Source: Pseudomonas sp. VD-NE ins (GTDB lineage Bacteria; Pseudomonadota; Gammaproteobacteria; Pseudomonadales; Pseudomonadaceae). Taken from it: a DNA stretch of 64,000 nucleotides. This document shows, one piece after another, positions 28,917 through 38,000 of the stretch. The notes beneath the pieces are model-generated. The model had not been told where the DNA came from. It saw nothing but the letters and a program-made list of their open reading frames with translations, and ran no database searches. The position numbers and the translations under genes were made by a program. The stretch covers positions 3,677,001-3,741,000 of the forward strand of contig NZ_CP134772.1 in assembly GCF_031882575.1 (NCBI RefSeq), written 5' to 3'. Position 1 is the stretch's first letter. The number at the start of each line of letters is the position of its first letter.

Positions 28917-29855
28917 TCATACGGCGCAAATATCATCAACCAGACATTGTTCCCACGGCGGACAAGGAGACCACGCGTCCAGGAGCTTATCGATGAACAG
29001 GCGGATCTTGGGCGAAAGGTGTCGTTTGCTGGGATAGATGATCCGGATGGGTTCTGCGGCCTCAGCGTATTCTTCGAGCAGTTGAACAAGCTTGCCGCTG
29101 CGTAGTTGGTGGCTCACTACGTACGACGGCAGTGTCGCAATACCCAAGCCCGCCATCGCGCACTCATGCAGCGCTTCCGCGCTGTCCATCTGTAGCCGCC
29201 CACCTTGAGTGAAGGCAACCGCCTGGCCGTCTACTCGAAAATTCCATGGAAGTAATCGTCCCCCGCTGACGAAATGCAGACATTCGTGCGCGGACAACGC
29301 TTCGGGAGTTTTTGGCCGCGGATGCTCAGCCAGATAGTGGGGTGAAGCACAGGTGATCATCTGCTGGTACGCCACGGTGCGTGTCAGCAATCGAGAATCC
29401 TCTTTGGGCGGGCCAATTCGCATGGCCAGATCAAACCCCTCATCAATGAGGTCTACCAGTCGGTCGGAAAACGTAACGTCGACACTTAGCGAAGGCCATT
29501 CCTTCAGACAGCATTCGATGTGAGGGAGAACGTGAAGCCTGCCCAGCGCGACCGGCAGACTCATACGCAATCGCCCACTGGGTGTCGAGCGACGAAACGC
29601 CAGTGCATCCTCGACATCGTCAAGATCCTGAAGGATGCCAACACAGCGCTCGTAGAGGACCTGACCGTCGTCCGTCAGGCTCAGACTGCGGGTTGTGCGG
29701 TTGAGTAACCGCACTTGCAATCGAGCTTCCAGCCTGACAATCGATTTACCCACTGCCGAACGAGTGAGACCTAATTGCTTGGCAGCGGCGGTAAAGCTTC
29801 CGGCATTTACCGACCCCACGAAAGCCGCAATGTCGTTCAGGTTATGAATTTCCAT
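28917..29855 (-). CDS. LysR-family transcriptional regulator
   Basis: The 312-residue protein has an N-terminal HTH (SFTAAAKQLGLTRSAVGKSI) and a C-terminal LysR_substrate domain. GAGGAAGT precedes the start. It is divergent from an alpha/beta hydrolase gene with 120 bases between the starts, the classic arrangement for a LysR target. The inducer is unknown. Confidence 0.93.
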   Translation of the reverse strand: MEIHNLNDIAAFVGSVNAGSFTAAAKQLGLTRSAVGKSIVRLEARLQVRLLNRTTRSLSLTDDGQVLYERCVGILQDLDDVEDALAFRRSTPSGRLRMSLPVALGRLHVLPHIECCLKEWPSLSVDVTFSDRLVDLIDEGFDLAMRIGPPKEDSRLLTRTVAYQQMITCASPHYLAEHPRPKTPEALSAHECLHFVSGGRLLPWNFRVDGQAVAFTQGGRLQMDSAEALHECAMAGLGIATLPSYVVSHQLRSGKLVQLLEEYAEAAEPIRIIYPSKRHLSPKIRLFIDKLLDAWSPCPPWEQCLVDDICAV

Positions 29856-29975
29856 ACTTCCTCACTCGCTCAACGTTCGGGCGCCACAGCACTCACAATG
29901 GGGAACCCTATTCCCCAATCAAGAGAATAGTATCTCAATTAGCCAATCCAATACCCTCCTTCAATTGAGATCACT

Positions 29976-30902
29976 ATGAATACGAAAGTAGAAGCAGCCG
30001 TTCAAACCTGGGCCAACAGCCTGAGCGATTTGGTACCTGTCCTCAAAGGCATTGATACCACCACGAAAATGAGCGATATCCGCGACGCCTACGCAAAAAT
30101 GCTCGCGCAAAATCCAGCGCCCACCGGCGTCAGGTTCGAAGCAGTCGACATGGGCGGTGTTCCAGGGACCCTGGTGACACCCGATGAAGTCAAGACCGAC
30201 GCAGTTGTGATGTACATCCATGGCGGGGCGTACATTGTCGGCCGTCCAGATGGCTACCACGGCATTGGTGGCAACTACGCAAAGATGCTGGGTGCTCGTG
30301 TATACATGCCTGACTATCGCCTGGCCCCGGAGCACAAATTCCCCGCCTCCATCGACGATACCCTGCGCGCCTACGAGTGGTTGCTTGAGCAGAAAATCCC
30401 GGCTGAAAAAATCGCGTTTTCCGGCGAGTCGGCTGGCGGCGCAATGGTTGTAAGCGTGATGGTGGCTGCCAAATCCAAAGGGCTTGCGTTACCTGCGGTG
30501 GGTTCTTCGATCTCGCCTTGGGCAAACCTCGAACACACCGGCGCCTCTATGAGCAACCGTGAGGGCCTGGACCCGCTGAATTCCAAGCCTGTTCTGGATA
30601 TTCTTGCCAGAACATTCCTTGGCGAGACACTGGCCAACCATCCTCTGGCATCACCAGTTTTCGCAGACGTTACTGGACTCCCACCCATTCTGATTCAGAT
30701 TGGCGAGAACGAGCTGATGCTGAGTGACGCGATACGGCTTGCCACCCATCTGGCGGACAACCGTGTCCGAGTCAATCTCGAGGTATGGCCTGCCATGTTC
30801 CACGCCTGGCACTTCTACTCGGCCATGCTGCCAGAAGGTCAACAGGCAATGGAGAGTTCAGTACGCTTCATTGAGGCGGGTCTGGCCGAAGCCAGTCGCT
30901 GA
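29976..30902 (+). CDS. Alpha/beta hydrolase, HSL-type esterase
   Basis: The 308-residue protein carries the hormone-sensitive-lipase oxyanion motif HGGAY (82-86) and nucleophile S152 in GESAGG (GDSAGG in most relatives). The likely histidine is H276 (MFHAWHF). It hydrolyses short-chain esters; the physiological substrate is unknown. No signal peptide is seen, so it is cytoplasmic. Confidence 0.92.
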   Translation: MNTKVEAAVQTWANSLSDLVPVLKGIDTTTKMSDIRDAYAKMLAQNPAPTGVRFEAVDMGGVPGTLVTPDEVKTDAVVMYIHGGAYIVGRPDGYHGIGGNYAKMLGARVYMPDYRLAPEHKFPASIDDTLRAYEWLLEQKIPAEKIAFSGESAGGAMVVSVMVAAKSKGLALPAVGSSISPWANLEHTGASMSNREGLDPLNSKPVLDILARTFLGETLANHPLASPVFADVTGLPPILIQIGENELMLSDAIRLATHLADNRVRVNLEVWPAMFHAWHFYSAMLPEGQQAMESSVRFIEAGLAEASR

Positions 30903-30912
30903 GTAAAATTCA

Positions 30913-30942
30913 AACGGCGGGAGCTTTTCAGTTCCCGCCGTT
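30913..30942 (+). terminator. Hairpin after the esterase gene
   Basis: AACGGCGGGA/TCCCGCCGTT is a perfect 10-bp stem with a 10-base loop, 11 bases after the stop. There is no strong T run, so termination may be weak. Confidence 0.6.
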
Positions 30943-31011
30943 CTGCCTTCAATAGAGCGTCGGCAAGGAAAACAAGTAAAGAGCGATTGACCGGATACGT
31001 TGCCCTCCGCA

Positions 31012-31938
31012 CTAATCGTAAAACGCCTCAACCAACACCCGACTCCCCACAAAAAAACTGTCCGCCACCAACCGCAACGGCTGCACATCCAGGTCACTGG
31101 CCTCGTCGCCAATCAGCTGCTGAAAATGCCGATACACCGCTGCGTACTCACCCTCCTCCGACACAGCCTGGCGCACGCCGTCGATGCTCAACAACGCGCC
31201 ACCGTTATCCAAGCGAAGAACACCCTCGTCGCAACGCACCTCGATACTCCACAGCTCATCATGGCCATGGTCAAAATCAAACTCCGCGCGCACATCGAGT
31301 TGATGCGCATCAGCCATTTTGATCGATGCGGCAATCGGCGATTGGCAGTTGTTCGGTACGCGCAGCTCAGCCGATTCGACGAACAGTGGCAACTTGAGCA
31401 AATGAGTGACGATCGACAAGGCATTGATGCCCGGATCGAACACACCGAGGCCGCCGGGTTGCCAGATCCAGGTCTGCCCGGGGTGCCACTTGCGCACGTC
31501 TTCTTTCCAGTCGATCTGCACGCTTTGCAGGGTGCGCGAGGCGAGCCAGTCGCGGGCGGCTTCGATGCCGGGCGCGTAGCGTGAGTGCCAGGCAAACAAG
31601 GCGCTGACGCCCTGCCCGACAGCCTGATCGACCAAGGCCATCGCCTCGCCCAACGTGGCACACGGTGGCTTTTCCACCAGCACGTGTTTGCCGGCGGCCA
31701 GCGCTTGCTGCACCAGCGCAAAACGACCTTGTGGCGGTGTGCAGAAGGCAATCGCATCCACCGGCGGACCGTTTTCCAGCAACTCACTCAACGATTGGAA
31801 GTTCTCAACGCCCGCGCAGGGCTTGCCTTGGGTGGCGACGGAGACCAACTGGAAAGCGGGATTGGCGAGGATCGCCGGGACGTGTTGATCCTGGGCAATC
31901 TTGCCGTAGCCCACCAGACCGAGACGGATTGTTTGCAT
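31012..31938 (-). CDS. Gfo/Idh/MocA-family dehydrogenase, galactose-1-dehydrogenase-like
   Basis: The start at 31938 has AGGAG 6 bases before it and gives 308 residues. The N-terminal Rossmann fold reads LGLVGYGKIAQDQHVPAI, the EKPPC motif holds the catalytic lysine, and a C-terminal GFO_IDH domain follows. Overall it resembles the NAD(P)-dependent D-galactose 1-dehydrogenase described from P. fluorescens. That assignment is from memory of the family; related sugars are possible. Confidence 0.85.
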   Translation of the reverse strand: MQTIRLGLVGYGKIAQDQHVPAILANPAFQLVSVATQGKPCAGVENFQSLSELLENGPPVDAIAFCTPPQGRFALVQQALAAGKHVLVEKPPCATLGEAMALVDQAVGQGVSALFAWHSRYAPGIEAARDWLASRTLQSVQIDWKEDVRKWHPGQTWIWQPGGLGVFDPGINALSIVTHLLKLPLFVESAELRVPNNCQSPIAASIKMADAHQLDVRAEFDFDHGHDELWSIEVRCDEGVLRLDNGGALLSIDGVRQAVSEEGEYAAVYRHFQQLIGDEASDLDVQPLRLVADSFFVGSRVLVEAFYD

Positions 31939-32126
31939 CAATGACTCCTGTTTTGATTTTGTTGTCGTCAGTGAATCGGGAGATTACCTGCAAATGCCAC
32001 GAGCGTCTGTCCGCGCAATGTCACAACAACGCACAGGATCAGGCAAGGATTGCACAGGAATGCACTAGTGCCCGCAGCGCGGGAAAAGAAACAATGCCTT
32101 ACGACAAACCGATCGAGGATGTTCCC

Positions 32127-33176
32127 ATGCTTGTACAAGCCTACGGCGCCCACGCGGGCGACAAACCCCTTGAACCGATGCAGATCAACCGCCGCGCGCC
32201 GGCCGCCCATGATGTGCAGATCGACATCGCGTTCTGTGGTATCTGCCATTCCGACCTGCACCAGGTGCGCGCGGAATGGGCCGGTACACAATTTCCTTGC
32301 GTACCGGGGCATGAAATCGTCGGTCGCGTGTCGGCCGTTGGCGCCCATGTTTCGGACTACAAAATCGGTGATCTGGTCGGCGTCGGTTGCATTGTCGACA
32401 GCTGCAAACATTGCGATGACTGCGAAAGCGGTCTGGAAAACTACTGCGACGGCATGATCGGCACCTACAACTTCCCGACCCCGGACGCACCCGGCTGGAC
32501 GCTGGGCGGCTATTCGCAAAACATCGTCGTGCATGAACGCTACGTGCTGCGCATCCGCCACCCCGAAGCGCAACTGGCCGCCGTCGCGCCGCTGCTGTGC
32601 GCGGGCATCACCACTTACTCGCCACTGCGTCATTGGAATGCGGGACCGGGCAAGAAAGTCGGCGTGGTCGGCATCGGTGGCCTCGGCCACATGGGCATCA
32701 AACTGGCTCACGCTCTGGGCGCCCACGTTGTCGCGTTCACTACCTCTGAATCCAAACGCGAAGCGGCCAAAGCGCTGGGCGCCGATGAGGTTGTGGTGTC
32801 GCGCAATGCCGAAGAAATGGCCGCCCACGCCAAGAGTTTCGACTTGATCCTCAACACCGTCGCGGCGCCGCACGATCTCGACGCATTCCTGGTGCTGCTC
32901 AAGCGAGATGGTGCGTTGACGCTGGTCGGTGCGCCGGCCACCTCGCATCCGTCGCCGAACGTGTTCAACCTGATCATGAAGCGCCGCACGATTGCCGGTT
33001 CGATGATTGGCGGCATTGCCGAAACTCAGGAAATGCTCGATTTCTGTGCCGAGCACGGCATCGTCTCCGACATCGAACTGATCCGTGCCGACCAGATCAA
33101 CGACGCCTACGAACGCATGCTCAAGGGCGATGTGAAATATCGTTTCGTGATCGACAACGCAACGTTGGCTGGCTAA
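32127..33176 (+). CDS. Zinc-dependent alcohol dehydrogenase, YahK/cinnamyl-type
   Basis: The start at 32127 (MLVQAYGAHAGDKPLEP) gives 349 residues, the length of YahK; another in-frame ATG lies at 32094. Catalytic zinc ligands C40 and H62 (GICHSD, PGHEIVG) and structural zinc cysteines 93, 96, 99 and 107 are present. The NADP fold is GIGGLGHMG. It reduces aldehydes with broad range. Confidence 0.93.
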   Translation: MLVQAYGAHAGDKPLEPMQINRRAPAAHDVQIDIAFCGICHSDLHQVRAEWAGTQFPCVPGHEIVGRVSAVGAHVSDYKIGDLVGVGCIVDSCKHCDDCESGLENYCDGMIGTYNFPTPDAPGWTLGGYSQNIVVHERYVLRIRHPEAQLAAVAPLLCAGITTYSPLRHWNAGPGKKVGVVGIGGLGHMGIKLAHALGAHVVAFTTSESKREAAKALGADEVVVSRNAEEMAAHAKSFDLILNTVAAPHDLDAFLVLLKRDGALTLVGAPATSHPSPNVFNLIMKRRTIAGSMIGGIAETQEMLDFCAEHGIVSDIELIRADQINDAYERMLKGDVKYRFVIDNATLAG

Positions 33177-33299
33177 GCCTCAGCGCCCATTGGCCGTTCA
33201 GCGCGGTGAATGGGCCATTGAATTCCGTCGCCGGGATTTGACAGGCCCGGCGTTGCTCGCCAGAGTCGCACCCCTTTGCCTGCCATCAAGGGGTTGCCG

Positions 33300-33995
33300 T
33301 TGAACGAACAGACATTGTCCATGCGCCTTGAGCGCGTGGCTGCACACGTGCCGGCCGGCGCGCGGCTGGCCGATATCGGCTCGGATCACGGCTATCTGCC
33401 GGTGGCGCTGATGCGCCGTGGCCTGATCGCAGCGGCCGTGGCGGGTGAAGTCGCGTCGACGCCGTTCCATGCGGCCGCACGCACCGTGCGCGAGAATGAT
33501 CTGCAGCAGCACATCAGTGTGCGCCTGGCTGATGGTCTGGCGGCCATCGAACCTGACGACGGGATTACCGCCATCACGATCTGCGGCATGGGCGGTGAGA
33601 CCATCCGCGACATCCTCGACAGCGGCAAAGCCCGTTTAAGCGGCAAAGAGCGCCTGATCCTGCAACCCAATGGCGGCGAACAACCCTTGCGCCAATGGCT
33701 GATGGCAAACGGTTACCGGATCCTCAGCGAAGAACTGCTGCGGGAGAACCGCTTCCACTATGAAATCATCGTTGCCGAGCGCGCAGCCTCCGTGGCCTAC
33801 ACCGATCAAGAACTGTACTTCGGCCCGCTACAGATGCAGGCACGCAGTCCGGAGTTTCTGGCCAAGTGGCAACACAAGCTGCGCGAAAAGCAGAAGACCC
33901 TGAGCCAGTTCGCCCGGGCGCAGCAGGCTGTGCCCGAGGCGAAGGTACGAGAGATCACGTGCCAGGTTGAATGGATTGCGCAGTTGCTGGCTTGA
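33300..33995 (+). CDS. trmK: tRNA (adenine-22-N1)-methyltransferase
   Basis: The SAM-binding motif ADIGSDHGYLPVAL and the Class I methyltransferase family signature ITICGMGGETI are clear. The C-terminal part contains a coiled-coil-like LREKQKTLSQFARAQQA. There is no ATG start; TTG at 33300 with AAGGGG upstream fits best (another TTG at 33276). The gene is best known in Gram-positives but also occurs in pseudomonads. Predicted product 231 residues. Confidence 0.88.
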   Translation: MNEQTLSMRLERVAAHVPAGARLADIGSDHGYLPVALMRRGLIAAAVAGEVASTPFHAAARTVRENDLQQHISVRLADGLAAIEPDDGITAITICGMGGETIRDILDSGKARLSGKERLILQPNGGEQPLRQWLMANGYRILSEELLRENRFHYEIIVAERAASVAYTDQELYFGPLQMQARSPEFLAKWQHKLREKQKTLSQFARAQQAVPEAKVREITCQVEWIAQLLA

Positions 33996-34119
33996 GAAGC
34001 CGGCCGCAGAGGTGTGCATGCCGGTGGAGACACGGCCCGAGCGGGCCTGGAATCCCGCGAATGGCGATGGCGACATTGGCGTTGCTCAAGCCGTGATCAA
34101 CGCTCGCGATCAGCGTTGA

Positions 34120-34515
34120 TTACAGGCCGGCATTCGCCAAACCCTGGCGCATCCCCTGATCTGCTTGTTCGCACCACTGCTTCAACGTCAATTCCGCAGG
34201 CAGGCTGGCTTCCAGATTCAGGTATTGACCCTGTGTCAACACTTCGCCCTTACGTCCCTGGGCTTCGTTTTTGTCACCATCGCGCTTGTCAAGCTTTCCC
34301 GGAATACCGTTAACGTACGCCACCATTTTATTGGCGTTTTCGGTGCTGTCCGCGTTCAGGAAGCGCTTGTCGACGCAATGCTTGATCAGGCCGGCCGTGT
34401 TCCGCCCGGTGTCGTACATTTGTTTCAACTGCGCAGAGTCCGGCCCTTCGGCATGAGCGACATTGACGATGCCGAAAGCGCTGATCAGTGCGAGGATCAC
34501 AGCGGTATTTTTCAT
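34120..34515 (-). CDS. Periplasmic protein of unknown function, downstream of rhs locus
   Basis: The 131-residue protein has a clear signal peptide (MKNTAVILALISAFG...AHA/EG). Two cysteines remain (KHCVDKR, KQWCEQA), likely a disulfide. It somewhat resembles small Rap1a/Tai-type periplasmic proteins, but this is not firm. It lies about 100 bases after the immunity candidate on the same strand. It may be a further immunity protein or an unrelated envelope protein. Confidence 0.65.
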   Translation of the reverse strand: MKNTAVILALISAFGIVNVAHAEGPDSAQLKQMYDTGRNTAGLIKHCVDKRFLNADSTENANKMVAYVNGIPGKLDKRDGDKNEAQGRKGEVLTQGQYLNLEASLPAELTLKQWCEQADQGMRQGLANAGL

Positions 34516-34611
34516 GTTTATTCCTTTAAAAATGCAGTTGAGTACCGTTCCACATTCGCGCGTTAACGGGAGTTCAAGTGTCCCTGCGAAGTGATACTGC
34601 CCTCCCTTTAA

Positions 34612-35016
34612 TTACAGTTGCGGGAGATCAATATTGTTCTTGCGAAGAATCGACGAAATTTTTTCTATGAACTTGACCGGCAAATCGGTTGAAGCGCCAT
34701 ATATATCGACAATTCCGACCTCGACTGCGCTATCCACCACATGACGAAAATCGTCAATATCTTGAGAGGGAATCGATTGCTCAAGATCTGACGGCATATC
34801 ATCCCCTCTTCCATTGAGCGGCAACAACGCACCCTTTTGCTCCCAGTCAGCCAAGCCACCGCCATCAGGAAAACTATCCAGGTGGGCCGTCAATTCATCG
34901 ATGGCCTCGTGTCGAATAGACTTTGCTTCGCAATAAGCCCTTAAAAGCTTTGATGCATAGCGTTGTAAATTTCTCGGGGAGAGAGTTTTGAGCTCACGTG
35001 AAAACTCTGACGTCAT
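34612..35016 (-). CDS. Immunity-protein candidate for the Rhs deaminase toxin
   Basis: The 134-residue acidic cytoplasmic protein is not a recognised family. Its ATG overlaps the rhs stop codon by one base (TAATG), so translation is coupled. Position, size and lower GC than the rhs core are what is expected of a cognate immunity gene. Such proteins bind and block the toxin in sister cells. Confidence 0.75.
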   Translation of the reverse strand: MTSEFSRELKTLSPRNLQRYASKLLRAYCEAKSIRHEAIDELTAHLDSFPDGGGLADWEQKGALLPLNGRGDDMPSDLEQSIPSQDIDDFRHVVDSAVEVGIVDIYGASTDLPVKFIEKISSILRKNNIDLPQL

Positions 35017-38000
35017 TACTTTCCTCCGCAGCCGCTGCCGCCGACTACATTCAAATTAAACTTCTTCACTAAGGGATTACACACTGAGCACGGCGGTTTG
35101 TCCGTGCCATGTACACCGCTGGTGCTGCTTTTGCCCCTCACATTGGCCACTGAAATTTCAGCGCCGTCCAGATCCAGGCCTTTATTTTTAGCCCTGGCGA
35201 TTGCATTGACCTCTGCACATTGCGCATCAAACTCATTGGGCGGGATACCTTTAAGTGCTTCATTGACCTCAGGATTGGAAACGCCACCCTGGTTTCGACC
35301 TGTGACCACTCGCCCGTCTTTGGTCACTATCACTGCCACCGTATTCGGACGTTTTGATGCTGGCAGTTTCTGCGCCTTGTCTGCAAGCCTACTGGCTGGC
35401 GTCTTGCCTGTCAGGCCTTCAGGGTCAACCCATCCGACAGGGTTTGGAGCATAGGCAAACAGGTTCCACCCACCTGCATAGCTGACTGGATCCTTACTGA
35501 TGAAACGTCCGGTTCGCGGATCGTAATACCGATGCCGGTTGTAATGCAGCCCCGTCTCATGATCGTGATACTGCCCCTGAAACCGTATCGGGTTCATCAC
35601 GCCATGCTGCCGCGCCCATTCCGAGCGCTGTTCTGTGACCTGTCCCCACGCCTTGTACTGCGCGATCCAGGCGATGTCGCCTTGCGCGTCCGTCAATTCC
35701 TTCGGAGTGCCCAGGTGATCGCATTGATACCAGGCCAACGCATCAAAGGGTAATGCCGTAGCCTCGCGATTCCACAATGGGTCTTCATCGAGACTGTATT
35801 CACCAGTGTATTGCGGTTGGTTTATCAGGTTGATCGGAGCGTGGCGCACCGCTTGCACGACGGGGACGAAGGAGCCCGGTTCGAAGATGTAGTGAACCGT
35901 GCGACCCGGTTCACCATCGCTTTGTGCAGGGCTGCTTTCAAAGGCGAGGGTGTCGCCATCCCAACCGTACAAGGTAAAGCCGCAGCCGAGTTCGCGCTGT
36001 TTGCGCGCGTGTTCGTTTCTGTTCCAGAGAGAGCCTGCTTCAGGACGCTGTTTGTAATGCGCGCGGGAGTTTTTGTGCAGGCGGCGTCCCAGTGCGTCGT
36101 AGGCGAAATCCACGCTCAGGCGCGGATCTTCAAAATGCACCAGTCGATCAAACAGATCCCAGCGCAGATCGCTGCGTTGGCCGTTGTGCCAGCGCTGGAT
36201 CTGGTTGCCGCGTTCGTCGTAGTCGTAATGCGTGCCGGCGTATTCGCGCAGCAGGTTGTCGACCAGTTTGCTGCGCGGCGGGGTCAAAGCCAGTGGTCGG
36301 CGAATTTCTGTTGCCTTGTCGTCGAGCAGGTTGCCGGCCGGGTCGAAAGCGAAGGTTTCCACGCCTAGACGTGTGGTGGCGCTGAGCAGTCGGCCGACCG
36401 GATCGTAGCGATAGGCGAGCGGGCCGCGGCGGCTGTCGTTGATGTCGGTCAGTTGGCCGGCAGCGTCATATGTGTATTCGCGTTTTAGCAGTGTGGATTT
36501 GTCGTCGCTGCGTCCCAGCAGTTGTTCTTGCAAGCGGCCGGCCGGATCCCAGCTTTGCGTTTGCAGCAGGTGATTGCCTTGATGGCGGGCGACTTCGCGG
36601 TGCAGGTCATCACGCTCGTAGCCGATCAGTTCATGCTCATCCAAGCGCAGACCTAGCAGGTGGCCGCTGCCGTAAGTCAACCAGCTGACGCGGTGGCCGT
36701 CGGGGCGCACGGTGGCAACTCGTTGGTTGAGCACGTCGTACTCGTGCTGCCAGATCGCGACGGTGGGTTTTTCCAGGCCGAGGTAATGCTGGTGCTCGCG
36801 CAGCAGATTGCCGGCCGGGTCGTGGAACCATTGCAGGCGGCTGTCGGCATTGTCGGCCAGCACCAGGTTGCCGTTGCCATCGTAGGCGAAGGTCTCGCTT
36901 TGCGACTGATCGCCCAAGGTGGCGCGACGTTCAGTCAAGCGGCCCATCGGGTCGAAGCTCAGCGAGATGACGCGTTGGCCATTGATCGATTGGGCGAGTC
37001 GACCGGTGTCAGCATCGTATTGATAGCTCGTGATGCAGCCATCAAAGCCGGTTTCGTCCAGCAGGCGACCTGCCGGATCGTAGTGAAAATGCGCCCGTTG
37101 TTCGTTCTCGTTTTCCAGGGCCAATAAACGACCGAGGCGATCCCAGTGGTAGTGCAGAGCTTTTTCGTTGGCATCAATGCGTTCGTCAATCAACCCTGCC
37201 GCGTTGTAGCTCCATGTGGTGCAGCGATCCAGGCCATCGACATGGGTTAACAATCGACCTTCGGCATCGCGCTCAAAGCGCTCTTCGGTCTTGTCCGGGT
37301 GCTTGATCAGCACCAAGTGTCCAGCCTTGTATTGGTACTCGGTGCTGTTCCCGGCGGCGTCGGTAAAGCAGACAATTTGCCCCAGTTCGTTATATTCCCA
37401 GGCACTGGTCTTGCCCGAGCAATCAACGTATTCCAGCAACTGGCCGGCGTCGTTGTAGGCCAAGGTCTTCTCGTTGCCGTTGGCATCCTTGATCACCGTG
37501 GGCTGACCGGACTTGCTGTAGGCGTACTCGGTCTTGTTGCCCAGTGGATCGACACTTTCAACGAGGTTGCCCTGGTCGTCATAGGCACGCAGCCATTGAC
37601 CGCCCTCGGCATCGCTGATCTTGATCAGCATGTCCTGATCATCGTAGGCGTAGTGCATCACCGTGTGATCGGCGCGAATGTGCTCGAGCAAGTTGCTGCG
37701 CTCGTCAAAGCTGAAGCGATCGGTACTGCCGTCGGCATTCACATGGCGAACCACGTTTTTTGCTTCATCGCGAAAGAACCACTCCGAGCGCTCATCCGGG
37801 TAACGAATGCGGTAGGTGTAGCCAAGGATGTCGTAGTAGTGCCACGTCTCATTGCCATGAGCATCGGTGACGTAAGTCAGGCGAATGTTTTCGTCCCACT
37901 CAAGACGGGTATCAAAGCTGCCATCATCGGCCCACTCGCGCACGGCTTTGGCCTTGGCGCTCTGGCCGTCCCATTGCAGGTTCATGCCGCGCCCGGTGCG

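Noticed and set aside
31665..32126. N-terminal extension of the alcohol dehydrogenase frame
   Set aside because: It overlaps the galactose-dehydrogenase-like gene; homology to the YahK family begins at 32127.
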